From Tubiluchus corallicola (taxonomy: Eukaryota; Priapulida; Priapulimorpha; Priapulimorphida; Tubiluchidae), in NCBI GenBank assembly GCA_030141605.1, contig JAQGDQ010000343.1, positions 185,361-249,360 on the forward strand: 64,000 bases of DNA. The letters run 5' to 3'. This document shows positions 43,401 through 46,507 of the stretch, in pieces. Position numbers and translations under genes: made by a program. The notes under the pieces were generated by a model. It was given only the letters and a program-made list of their open reading frames with translations. It had not been told where the DNA came from and searched no databases. Numbering within the stretch: the stretch's first letter is position 1; each line of letters begins with the position of its first letter.

Positions 43401-44760
43401 TTATCGCAAATGTTTTGAAGCATACTGTTATGATCAAGTTATTTGTGAAGGCAACTACGTTTCGTTCAATTGCTTCCCAATCAGATCCCACACTTAAAAG
43501 TCAACAGCCAAAAACGCACATCAGGTTGAGCATTTCAGTCCCGTTGTTGAGTTTGGATAATCCAAACTGTTTTCAACTTTGTTAGACTTTCTGTATCTTT
43601 GCAGATGAAAATTGTTGCCACCTAATGTAGAAATCGTTAGTCAATGTAGTTCAGCAAAATTTCAAAATTGCAATGATTTCCAGTGAAAATTCCGTTTCCT
43701 TTTGATTTTACTTCATTCATAAAATTAATGAAGTTCTGAAAATGAAATTTATTTATACTAATAAACGAAGTTCATCATTGAATTTTCATAGATAAAATAA
43801 TTGATAAGAAAATAGTTTAAAGGAAAACCGGACGATTGTTTAGACTCAATCTCATTTCAATTTACTGTCCAAAATATACATTTTCTTGCTTATAAAACTT
43901 AGCAGTTGTTTCCTATATTTAAATAATTAGCTTGGAAAGTTAATTAACGGCAACCAAACACAGCTATTGCTTACGTCAGAAACTAACCACAGTTGGTGCA
44001 ATGGCAGGTGTCTTCCCTTGTGCGTCAAGCGTGTTTGCAGAAGTGTTACAGTACTGCTTAAACACGTGATGTCACGAAAATGGACTCTACGTCATATGAC
44101 GTCAGAAACTAATACTGCAGTTCATGATCATGGTTATCACGGTACCACCTTCTATTTGTCGGCCACGCGATTATGACAGAAAGACGTCACCAGTAATCTT
44201 AGTAGACTCACTGAGCTGTGTGTAGCTTTAAAAGTTTAACAAAATTTAAGTATCTGAAGTAATTATTATTTAATCTAAGCTTTGATTTAAAATAAGATAT
44301 TGTAGTTTTCAACATTTTAGAGCATTATTTATTCTGAACTCGTGTTTTCACAATCGTCCGGTTTTCCTTTAAAACTAAATTTTGTTTTAGATCGGACTGA
44401 TAATTTTGATACAGCGCAATTCTCTTCTTGTAGTTTACATCTCAGATCTCAGACTTGTACTACCGACACGACCTGAAGGCATTGTTTATTCGACCGTTTC
44501 TGCTTCCACCAACTGCAGCTAACCTTCCGACGGATCCCCCAGGTTCTCCACCGCCGTTGCATCAGCTGCCTCCGCGACTGAGTCTGAGATTTCTCGCCAG
44601 TTACCGCATCGTAGTCAACGTCTCGCTACTGATGCTGGTAACGTATTTGTGGGGTTACGGACCATTCACGTTCCTCCTCGTGCTCTGCTCTTTTCTTGTG
44701 CTGTACTTGATGCTGAAAGTCGTGTCGTCACGGTTACCGCAACATCATTACGAGCAATGA
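1361..44760 (+). CDS. SMPD4: SMPD4 (neutral sphingomyelinase 3), spliced, 3' eight exons
   Basis: SMPD4 is a membrane protein of the ER and nuclear envelope reported to hydrolyse sphingomyelin to ceramide. Eight exons read in one frame with matching splice phases: 1361-1451, 2476-2576, 5049-5212, 37901-38082, 38835-39038, 39872-40024, 42168-42296 and 44434-44760. They give about 449 residues, roughly the C-terminal half. Recognisable family blocks in order are [64 protein letters not shown] and [11 protein letters not shown], followed by a hydrophobic anchor. The 5' exons are outside the window. The intron 5213-37900 contains the Mab-21-like array and an antisense piggyBac-derived gene. One donor (after 2576) is GC rather than GT. 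No frameshift or internal stop is seen, so the gene looks functional. Confidence 0.9.
1498..1938. repeat. 147-bp tandem repeat, three copies, with DR1 and E-box motifs
   Basis: Units start at 1498, 1645 and 1792. Each has a perfect direct repeat AGGTCA-A-AGGTCA (1515-1527, 1662-1674, 1809-1821), the DR1 arrangement bound by HNF4/RXR-type receptors. The first two units also have three CACGTG palindromes, and the third unit has two. It lies in the SMPD4 intron 1452-2475. Confidence 0.9.
1515..1821 (+). promoter_or_regulatory. Three DR1 nuclear-receptor-like sites
   Basis: Three exact AGGTCA(A)AGGTCA sites spaced 147 bp apart, each next to a CACGTG E-box cluster. The sequence match is exact; any enhancer function is inference. 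Confidence 0.4.
2476..2576 (+). CDS. SMPD4: SMPD4 exon b, with a GC splice donor
   Basis: It follows a tgtag acceptor and encodes [14 protein letters not shown], then a hydrophilic stretch ending in DRK. The only donor that keeps the frame with the next exon is TG|gcaagt, a GC-AG intron. The split codon TG+G gives W, matching the conserved KW before the next block. The nearby gtttga would leave the wrong phase. Confidence 0.8.
2745..3335 (+). mobile_element. Dispersed TIR element family 1, truncated copy
   Basis: It begins tttgcatagcaaaaacgtcc and carries the diagnostic core cacttagcaaccgtacgaat and agtagatggctcttcctga. Its far end is missing. Other copies are listed separately. Confidence 0.65.
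3655..3850 (+). mobile_element. Partial copy of dispersed family 3
   Basis: It shares gttagtttgtgatgtcatca and ccattaattaggtttttaat with 38575-38810 and with the 63221-63300 part of the family-3 copy. It has no termini of its own. Confidence 0.5.
4313..4963 (+). mobile_element. Dispersed TIR element family 2, longest copy
   Basis: The ends are imperfect inverted repeats: ttaaagcacaagtaaaccct on one side, and the reverse complement aagaaaagggcacctagagt on the other. It contains ccgcaatgaccgttaggcgc and a cgcaccctagagggtgagtc palindrome. It has no coding frame, so it is a MITE-like element. Related pieces lie at 886-1135, 25905-26325, 48570-48975 and 61000-61565. Confidence 0.55.
5049..5212 (+). 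CDS. SMPD4: SMPD4 exon c
   Basis: The acceptor is tattacag and the donor AAG|gtaaga (phase 1). It encodes [15 protein letters not shown] and [20 protein letters not shown], aligning with the human block that carries [22 protein letters not shown]. The next coding exon is about 32.7 kb downstream. A dispersed TIR element (4313-4963) ends just 85 bp before this exon. Confidence 0.9.
5400..5766 (-). mobile_element. Dispersed TIR element family 1, partial reverse copy
   Basis: The reverse strand reads gcttgcatagcaaaatcgtg from the end, then the family core (cttagcaaccgtacgaatgt). The distal half is absent. Confidence 0.6.
6140..6925. repeat. 29-bp minisatellite, ~27 copies
   Basis: The unit aaggttaatgagtcaaccac plus ccttctcag is tandemly repeated with few variants (tgag/caag, caacc/cagcc). 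It lies in the long SMPD4 intron. It is not CRISPR, because there are no spacers. Confidence 0.95.
6926..9119. other. Intergenic-like intron sequence with repeat remnants
   Basis: No gene is recognised. About 7285-7660 and 8445-8640 hold GGGCCC-rich degraded repeat pieces. The rest is AT-rich and unassigned. Confidence 0.4.
9120..9640 (+). pseudogene. Mab-21/cGAS-like nucleotidyltransferase fragment, copy A
   Basis: This region has the third-acidic-residue segment (IDFSPAIQI, near 9198), then the Mab-21 C-terminal helical part: [40 protein letters not shown] and [18 protein letters not shown]. This follows the Mab-21/cGAS plan of VD..PAIE, then SYH.KTAF, then W ... L..L. The two parts are in different frames and the first NTase half is missing, so it reads as a truncated relic. 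Confidence 0.6.
9641..9935 (+). repeat. Tandem duplication of ~117 bp within the Mab-21-like array
   Basis: Two imperfect copies start with ggtttctgtgtcgaaaa at 9643 and 9760. The same pair recurs at about 12669-12900. Single copies follow near 10797 and 13835. No coding role is evident; it belongs to the amplified unit. Confidence 0.7.
9936..11446 (+). pseudogene. Mab-21-like array, partial copies with duplicated C-terminal domains
   Basis: It contains the strand [20 protein letters not shown] then PAIEIAK (near 10000-10080), the segment that carries the third catalytic acid in Mab-21/cGAS enzymes. A ~200-bp direct duplication (10087-10286 and 10287-10500) follows. Two C-terminal domains come next, at about 10480-10735 and 10950-11156 ([12 protein letters not shown] ... 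[17 protein letters not shown]). In-frame stops and missing first halves mark it as non-functional. The block recurs 3,038 bp downstream. Confidence 0.62.
11447..12658 (+). pseudogene. Ankyrin + Mab-21/cGAS-like NTase, best-preserved copy 1
   Basis: Three parts lie in functional order. (1) About 11500-11760: ankyrin repeats with [20 protein letters not shown] then [17 protein letters not shown] and [17 protein letters not shown]. (2) About 11755-12003: an NTase core with [20 protein letters not shown], where GSS and the DEYD pair fit the GS and [D/E]h[D/E] active-site motifs of Mab-21/cGAS. (3) About 12010-12620: the [11 protein letters not shown] strand with the third acidic residue, then the Mab-21 C-terminal helices ([20 protein letters not shown]). 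Stops and frame changes separate the parts. Unrecognised short introns could explain some breaks but not all. Confidence 0.65.
12659..14480 (+). pseudogene. Second copy of the partial Mab-21-like block
   Basis: A near-identical repeat of 9641-11446 at an offset of about 3,038 bp. It has the paired 117-bp repeats, the [20 protein letters not shown] strand (near 13045), the ~200-bp duplication (about 13125-13540) and two C-terminal domain fragments (about 13520-13770 and 13990-14192). The same stops are mostly present, so the block was already broken when it was duplicated. Confidence 0.65.
14481..15800 (+). pseudogene. Ankyrin + Mab-21-like NTase, copy 2
   Basis: It has ankyrin sequence (near 14545-14760; [15 protein letters not shown] kept, later repeats shortened), then the NTase core twice at its start: a ~62-bp stretch around FPAFVGSSS is duplicated at 14830 and 14880. 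[15 protein letters not shown] is intact. The DFSPAVEI strand (near 15240) and a C-terminal domain (15460-15760; [20 protein letters not shown], then [21 protein letters not shown]) follow. Stops and frameshifts interrupt it. Confidence 0.63.
15801..17290 (+). pseudogene. Mab-21-like C-terminal domain fragments
   Basis: Three further C-terminal domain relics lie at about 15950-16220 ([11 protein letters not shown]..., diverged), 16380-16620 ([36 protein letters not shown]) and 16810-17005 ([19 protein letters not shown]). No NTase core accompanies them. They look like tandem duplicates of the last exon. Confidence 0.58.
17291..18540 (+). pseudogene. Ankyrin + Mab-21-like NTase, copy 3
   Basis: It has ankyrin sequence near 17355-17560, then the NTase core near 17640-17830 ([20 protein letters not shown]; the DEYD pair is lost by a short deletion). 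The DFSPAVEI strand follows near 17985, then the C-terminal domain at 18220-18520, ending [16 protein letters not shown]. Loss of the acidic pair alone would abolish catalysis in this family. Confidence 0.63.
18541..18756. other. Unrelated insertion between Mab-21-like copies 3 and 4
   Basis: About 215 bp with no similarity to the neighbouring array copies. It contains repeated accatagcaac/accgtagcaa words. It may be a small inserted element. No termini could be defined. Confidence 0.3.
18757..19262 (+). pseudogene. Diverged Mab-21-like copy 4
   Basis: It holds weak but collinear similarity to the array: [20 protein letters not shown] (18868-18927) stands where the other copies have [13 protein letters not shown] degraded segment near 19210-19245 still reads [12 protein letters not shown] sequence from the DFSPA region. 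A ~215-bp stretch of unrelated sequence (18541-18756) separates it from copy 3. This is the oldest visible member. Confidence 0.42.
19298..20018. mobile_element. TIR element with a nested inner inverted pair
   Basis: The outer ends ggtggtgcaaaaaacttgca and (reverse complement) agtggtgcagaaaaaatttg match imperfectly. An inner pair, aaaaactaaatgccggaa near 19470 and ttccggcatttaattttt near 19830, is nearly perfect. There is no significant frame, so it is a MITE-like element, possibly one element inside another. Confidence 0.5.
20365..21255. repeat. 98-bp minisatellite, ~9 copies
   Basis: tgcaaacatgagctatgc recurs at 20410, 20508, 20606, 20704 and onward every 98 bp. It includes ctcctagcactattgtcagt. 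It is non-coding. Confidence 0.93.
21256..23190. other. AT-rich intron sequence
   Basis: No exon is recognised. A short GC-containing inverted stretch lies at about 22928-22970 (cacggtggtttcgg ... cgaccaccacg). A duplicated tattaatgtagtt motif lies at 23013-23130. Confidence 0.4.
21675..21743 (-). repeat. tRNA-like sequence (SINE head or tRNA pseudogene)
   Basis: The reverse strand reads gggacatagctc (A-box-like) and tcgcgggtttaattccc (B-box-like) at tRNA spacing, followed by a tail with aagtgat and an A-run. The anticodon arm does not fold cleanly, so a functional tRNA is unlikely. Confidence 0.4.
23193..23844 (+). mobile_element. Dispersed TIR element family 1, full-length copy
   Basis: The ends atatgtgtgcttgca (23193) and tgcaagcacacatat (23830-23844) are exact inverted repeats, extended imperfectly inward (cgtc.gtaagt / acttatggacgg). 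It is about 650 bp with no transposase frame, so it is a MITE. Confidence 0.75.
24744..25470 (-). mobile_element. Dispersed TIR element family 1, near full-length reverse copy
   Basis: It begins atatgtgtgcttgcaaacca and ends near ttgctatgcatgcaac. The core is in reverse orientation (ctgaataacc-type sequence at the right end). An AT/GT microsatellite interrupts it at 24905-24930. Confidence 0.7.
25905..26325 (-). mobile_element. Dispersed TIR element family 2 copy with a 33-bp triplication
   Basis: The left end gggacaagaaaaggggtacc and right end gcagggttttcttgtgcttt correspond to the family 2 termini. A 33-bp stretch (gtcaccttaaaaattatatt...) is repeated three times at about 25944-26040. Confidence 0.6.
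26326..27210. other. Sequence downstream of the PGBD-like gene
   Basis: No gene is recognised. A 60-codon frame at 26504-26686 has no family resemblance and no splice context. Confidence 0.35.
27211..27216 (-). terminator. Candidate poly(A) signal of the PGBD-like gene
   Basis: AATAAA on the reverse strand, about 350 bp past the stop codon. Confidence 0.4.
27425..27660. repeat. 124-bp tandem duplication across the PGBD-like 3' end
   Basis: gttgctgatgttcacaccag occurs at 27478 and 27602. The upstream-strand copy encodes the last ~30 residues and stop of the PGBD-like protein. The second copy is in its 3' UTR. Confidence 0.85.
27564..27998 (-). CDS. PGBD-like terminal exon with Cys-rich C-terminus
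   Basis: 144 codons plus stop (acceptor ataatttcag). It starts SITNAYINW, a conserved helix. A basic linker follows ([21 protein letters not shown]), then paired cysteines (ECVQC, YKCGYC, HIC, ECWCEH) like the zinc-binding tail of piggyBac proteins. Its last ~90 bases belong to a 124-bp tandem duplication that continues past the stop. A reverse-strand AATAAA lies at 27211-27216. Confidence 0.82.
   Translation of the reverse strand, partial: SITNAYINWTTANDMPFNVGNDRDHLTFRRKLASQLISDFQGRKRKKYPKHPLARGLTVVNPPIAGKRRRPLCNHRLLHCAQKRECVQCKRNARRTNAKKARSHESRYKCGYCDVHICHPATRAECWCEHQQLFSGVVVEHSCT
27564..36987 (-). CDS. piggyBac-transposase-derived gene (PGBD-like), six exons, likely domesticated
   Basis: Exons in transcript order are 36987-36248, 35423-35300, 34363-34196, 33471-33271, 31644-31408 and 27998-27564. 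All phases agree and the frame is open for 634 residues. The order is that of the piggyBac (DDE_Tnp_1_7) fold: a hydrophilic N-terminus (1-85), [10 protein letters not shown] and the N-terminal conserved part, a strand with [25 protein letters not shown], a W.ERKK strand, a tyrosine/lysine helix, NAYINW, then a basic, Cys-rich C-terminus (C..C..C..C...H). At the first catalytic site the family Asp-Glu appears as Y259-Q260. The second Asp is kept (D348). The third, in the usual GGVD, aligns with E461. Loss of catalytic residues in an intact spliced gene suggests domestication. It lies antisense in an SMPD4 intron. ATG 36987 is chosen because the frame upstream has no ATG before a stop. Confidence 0.83.
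28005..29030. other. PGBD-like intron 5, non-repeat part
   Basis: AT-rich, with no exon or repeat recognised. Confidence 0.4.
29030..31035. repeat. 71-bp satellite-like array, ~28 copies
   Basis: tgagcattctctactgcaac recurs every 71 bp (29081, 29152, 29223...). Some shortened units (~55 bp) lack the gcactaggggtgag part. It lies in the last intron of the PGBD-like gene. Its gtgagcattct word equals the end of the flanking TIR element. Confidence 0.93.
31020..31395. mobile_element. Small element with ctaggtgtgagcattctg ends, copy 1
   Basis: The left end ctaggtgtgagcattctgta and right end cgacgcttacccctag are imperfect inverted repeats. The interior is full of attcgaa/ttcgaat words. A second copy is at 32412-32812. 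Confidence 0.5.
31408..31644 (-). CDS. PGBD-like exon 5, third catalytic site altered
   Basis: 79 codons, phase 0 (acceptor atgcccatag, donor GAG|gtatgc). It encodes [16 protein letters not shown], then [20 protein letters not shown] and [11 protein letters not shown]. In the family this is LST..., then YN.YMGGVD..DQ, then R.SKKW...FF. The glycines of GGVD are absent and the catalytic Asp aligns with Glu 461. The exon is bounded by the 71-bp satellite in one flanking intron and the 75-bp repeat in the other. Confidence 0.8.
31725..32075. repeat. 75-bp minisatellite, ~4.7 nearly identical copies
   Basis: catgttgctggaacgaagcc recurs at 31721, 31796, 31871 and so on. Because 75 is a multiple of three, both strands show long open frames. 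It lies in PGBD-like intron 4 and is treated as non-coding. Confidence 0.92.
32412..32812. mobile_element. Small element with gtgagcattctg ends, copy 2
   Basis: It starts ttaggtgtgagcattctgtg and ends near cgctcgatgctcact, with the same attcgaatcgaa-rich interior as 31020-31395. Confidence 0.5.
33271..33471 (-). CDS. PGBD-like exon 4, second catalytic Asp retained
   Basis: 67 codons, phase 0 (acceptor cttgttgcag, donor AAG|gtaagt). It starts [16 protein letters not shown], the DN-containing motif that carries the second catalytic aspartate. It continues with [11 protein letters not shown], the family G-T/Y-V-R motif, and ends [11 protein letters not shown], the W-D/E-K-K strand. Confidence 0.87.
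34196..34363 (-). CDS. PGBD-like exon 3
   Basis: 56 codons, phase 0 at both ends (acceptor ctttacccag, donor AGG|gtaaga). It encodes [17 protein letters not shown], the strand following the KP...GIK region of piggyBac transposases, then a charged loop and IIDRLLTTF, a helix before the second catalytic Asp. The reading frame is clean. Confidence 0.85.
34780..35245. repeat. 56-bp minisatellite, ~8 copies
   Basis: The unit ggttaaactaatggctttgt plus catatccattctagaactg, with ctctgagctca, repeats every 56 bp. It lies in PGBD-like intron 2, about 55 bp from its GC donor. Confidence 0.92.
35300..35423 (-). CDS. PGBD-like exon 2, with degenerate first catalytic site and GC donor
   Basis: 124 bases: acceptor cacttgcag and a GC donor (GAG|gcaagt). 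It encodes [16 protein letters not shown]. Active piggyBac relatives usually have Asp-Glu where YQ stands, followed by a FKGR-like stretch. The exon is phase-compatible on both sides, which supports it despite the unusual donor. A 56-bp minisatellite starts about 55 bp into the following intron. Confidence 0.72.
36248..36987 (-). CDS. PGBD-like exon 1
   Basis: Encodes residues 1-246 plus two bases. The first 85 residues are Gln/Asn-rich and not conserved. Then come the family features [33 protein letters not shown], a W-containing helix, and [14 protein letters not shown] with YWSNDD, the standard piggyBac N-terminal block. The donor is AATGCAAG|gtatct. The start may be internal (a second ATG is seven codons in), or an upstream untranslated exon may exist. 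Confidence 0.83.
37040..37900. other. Region between the PGBD-like 5' end and SMPD4 exon d
   Basis: It should hold the PGBD-like promoter. No TATA box is obvious; ttggcgcaaaatgcg near 37082 resembles an E2F-type site. No other feature is seen. Confidence 0.3.
37901..38082 (+). CDS. SMPD4: SMPD4 exon d
   Basis: It follows acceptor tacattctag. The split codon G|CT joins exon c in frame. It encodes [17 protein letters not shown] and ends [14 protein letters not shown]|gtaaag in phase 0. The YQPMF element corresponds to YTPMF of vertebrate SMPD4. The serine-rich start is poorly conserved, so a small extra exon between c and d cannot be excluded. Confidence 0.8.
38126..38485. mobile_element. hAT-like MITE fragment (left part)
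   Basis: It starts cagggttcccacag, a hAT-type terminus, then gaaaatccttgaaaat. The interior (ccgtgaactgatatttttcc) is shared with 41143-41590. The right terminus is missing. Confidence 0.5.
38535..38551 (-). repeat. tRNA-like B-box of a SINE tail
   Basis: The reverse strand gives ctgtgttcgattcccag followed by tagaggtgcaaaatttttca. It closely resembles the tail at 52569-52585, so a shared SINE family is likely. Confidence 0.4.
38575..38810 (+). mobile_element. Partial copy of dispersed family 3
   Basis: It shares catttgtgatgtcatcacta and ccattaattaagtttttaac with 3655-3850 and 63221-63300. Confidence 0.45.
38835..39038 (+). CDS. SMPD4: SMPD4 exon e
   Basis: Exactly 68 codons, phase 0 at both ends (acceptor attttcag, donor AAT|gtaagc). 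The start [11 protein letters not shown] matches the vertebrate leucine-rich helix after PMFG. It also contains [20 protein letters not shown] and ends HLCQMFN. It lies just after a partial hAT-like repeat and a tRNA-like SINE tail in the preceding intron. Confidence 0.85.
39093..39495 (+). mobile_element. Dispersed TIR element family 1, partial copy
   Basis: It begins gtgcttttgtatagcaaaat and includes the cttagcaactgt and agatggctcttcct core. The far end is truncated. Confidence 0.6.
39872..40024 (+). CDS. SMPD4: SMPD4 exon f
   Basis: 51 codons, phase 0 at both ends (acceptor ctattttag, donor CAG|gtaaat). The peptide ends [19 protein letters not shown], the counterpart of the vertebrate [19 protein letters not shown] block, so the assignment is firm. 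The first half ([13 protein letters not shown]) is less conserved. Confidence 0.92.
40170..40909. mobile_element. pogo/Tigger-like TIR element
   Basis: The ends cagtaagtcctcgc and gcgacgacttactg are inverted and flanked by TA. About 740 bp, internally deleted, with no transposase frame. Words such as cgttttaacgacg recur near both ends. Confidence 0.65.
41143..41600. mobile_element. hAT-like MITE fragment (right part)
   Basis: It starts within gaaaatccttgaaaatgcac, shares its interior with 38126-38485 and ends ttctgtgggaaacctt, the inverted counterpart of the cagggttcccaca end. Confidence 0.5.
41820..41918. repeat. GA-rich microsatellite
   Basis: Runs of gagagaga with repeated aatgtaagcgagg interruptions. 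Confidence 0.9.
42168..42296 (+). CDS. SMPD4: SMPD4 exon g
   Basis: 43 codons, phase 0 at both ends (acceptor tataacag, donor AAG|gtaatg). It encodes [20 protein letters not shown] then [20 protein letters not shown], nearly collinear with vertebrate [20 protein letters not shown]. This is the strongest single match to SMPD4. Confidence 0.95.
42900..43810. other. SMPD4 last intron, non-repeat part
   Basis: AT-rich, with no exon or RNA gene recognised. Confidence 0.4.
43816..44373 (+). mobile_element. TIR element family 3, complete 558-bp copy
   Basis: A perfect terminal inverted repeat: tttaaaggaaaaccggacga at the left and its reverse complement at the right (24 bp in all). TTAA lies at both outer ends. 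It contains repeated tgacgtcagaaactaa. It has no coding frame. Confidence 0.8.
44434..44760 (+). CDS. SMPD4: SMPD4 terminal exon h with C-terminal membrane anchor
   Basis: 108 codons plus stop, starting after cttcttgtag. It encodes [20 protein letters not shown], a proline-rich loop ([16 protein letters not shown]), [11 protein letters not shown], then two adjacent hydrophobic segments ([14 protein letters not shown] and [17 protein letters not shown]) ending near the C-terminus. The layout matches the tail anchor of SMPD4. A candidate AATAAA on this strand lies at 45786-45791, about 1 kb downstream. Confidence 0.93.
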   Translation, partial: FTSQISDLYYRHDLKALFIRPFLLPPTAANLPTDPPGSPPPLHQLPPRLSLRFLASYRIVVNVSLLMLVTYLWGYGPFTFLLVLCSFLVLYLMLKVVSSRLPQHHYEQ

Positions 44761-44959
44761 TGAATGTGTGTCTACACGTAAGCCAGTAAGCGCAACACAA
44801 AGCAGCAACAATACTGCCAGCTGCAAACGAGACCAGAAGGCTGTTCAAACACGGAATTTTTCAATCGTCCGCTGCTCTTTGCAACATGATTTTGAATGAG
44901 AAATGCCAAATGTTATAAAACTGAAAAAGTGGGTAAAAAGTTAAGCAGAAATGTGAGCT

Positions 44960-45608
44960 TGTCTAGCAAAATCGCCCATAAGTCAGAAATCAAGTTTTTT
45001 AGCTATTCACATATCCGGAATCTCCATTTCATGAGGATCATTTTGATACCAAGCTCATCGCTCTATGTTATTTCTAAGCTGAGATAATCCACGCTGAAGT
45101 TGAGGCGCACACAACACACTGAAAAAGATAATCTTGAGAAAATTGTTGTCTCTACAAAACACTTGGCAACCGCACAAAGGTTGGTTGCTACGGGCTTTGC
45201 AAGAGCACATTGAAGTTATTTTGAGATCCAGTAGATGGCTCTTCCTGACGAAAATCTGGGCTTGGCAACAGAAAAAACCCGAAGCAAAATGGCTGCTTCC
45301 ACAAGCTACTATCAGAGTTTGAAAATAAAAGTTTACAAATACAATTGCAGTACTAGTTTCTGCACCAGACCTGCACTAGTACCAGAAAAGTGTTCGGGAG
45401 CCATAAAATTAAATTTTTAGTATTTTTAAACATTTTCTTGATAATTTGATGCTATAATATAAAAGTCCAATATATTTAACATTTGTTTTTAGAAAAAACG
45501 AAAAATCGACACTTGACCAAATTTTTGGGTAATTCTACTTTGAAACATCATAAGGTAGTTTTAACTATTCCGACTTATGGACGGGTTTGGCTTGCAAACA
45601 CACATATG
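44960..45608 (+). mobile_element. Dispersed TIR element family 1, near full-length copy
   Basis: It runs from cttgtctagcaaaatcgccc to ggcttgcaaacacacatatg and contains the family core. It lies just downstream of the SMPD4 stop and probably forms part of its 3' UTR. Confidence 0.7.
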
Positions 45609-45822
45609 TAGAGATTGTTCGTGAAAAAGTTTGAACAACAGAACAATTGGCAATGTTGAGATTTGCATCCACGCCGGAGATTCACCAGGACTTGTTCCGA
45701 GTTTTTCCGATGGAAATATGCCTGTAAATATTCGTATTTTTGTATCTACATGTATTTATTACAGTCACTAAAATTACGTTTTTTGAATAAAAACGTAAGA
45801 GTGATATAACGTTACATTGTCT

Positions 45823-45828
45823 TTTATT
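45823..45828 (-). terminator. Candidate SART3 poly(A) signal
   Basis: AATAAA on the reverse strand, about 0.5 kb past the SART3 stop. Confidence 0.35.
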
Positions 45829-46320
45829 TATCATTTTGTCGACTGTACAGCGTCTTAGTACTTACAAATCTTGTGTCAAATCTGCATTGACAAAGTAGAA
45901 GAGCAAAAAAAACAAACAAGATATTTACACAACTTTCAACAAAGTTTCATAACTTACAATAAAGGAAACGAAATATCAGAAATTTCCTTGCTGAAGATGA
46001 AAAGACCAACAGACATGCATTAATAATAATAAAACGTAACAAAGTGTCCTCTGCAAGAACTACATTTCTTGCACGCTTCCGTCCCGAGAATTCTCTAAAT
46101 CAATTTTCCCTTTTCGCTACCTGTATGTCCAGAAAGGGCTTCGCAAATGTACACATTTCCCCGAATGTGAGCACATCGTTATTATAACATAATGATAGCG
46201 AATTTAGTCCAAATAAAGAGTGTGTCTAATATGTAAGTCTTTTGATACAATGACAGTTCTAAACAAAATTTCAAAACTGAATTGAACTGTGTGCTAAATA
46301 GCAAAGAAAAAAGAATTTTC

Positions 46321-46507
46321 TCAGCTCATAAACATCTTCCGGAAATCCTCGTTCGTCATTTTTCCCGTGGGCTTTGGTTCCGATTTCGGTTCATCCAACT
46401 TTTCTTCTCTTTTCTCTCCTGCAGAGGAACTCGTCTCGGCGGTTGCTTGATGCTTTAAAGCTCTTGGCACCATGCCAAGTGAGACTTGTGTCCTGCCTCG
46501 ACCGCGG
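46321..46507 (-). CDS. SART3: SART3 terminal exon with Lsm-interaction motif
   Basis: The acceptor is cttttgtttcag. The split codon AG+C gives Ser, then RGRGRTQVSLGMVPRALKH (human ARGKGRTQLSLLPRAL), a charged linker, and MTNEDFRKMFMS before the stop. That terminal motif binds the LSm2-8 ring in SART3/Prp24. A reverse-strand AATAAA lies at 45823-45828, giving a 3' UTR of roughly 0.5 kb. Confidence 0.95.
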
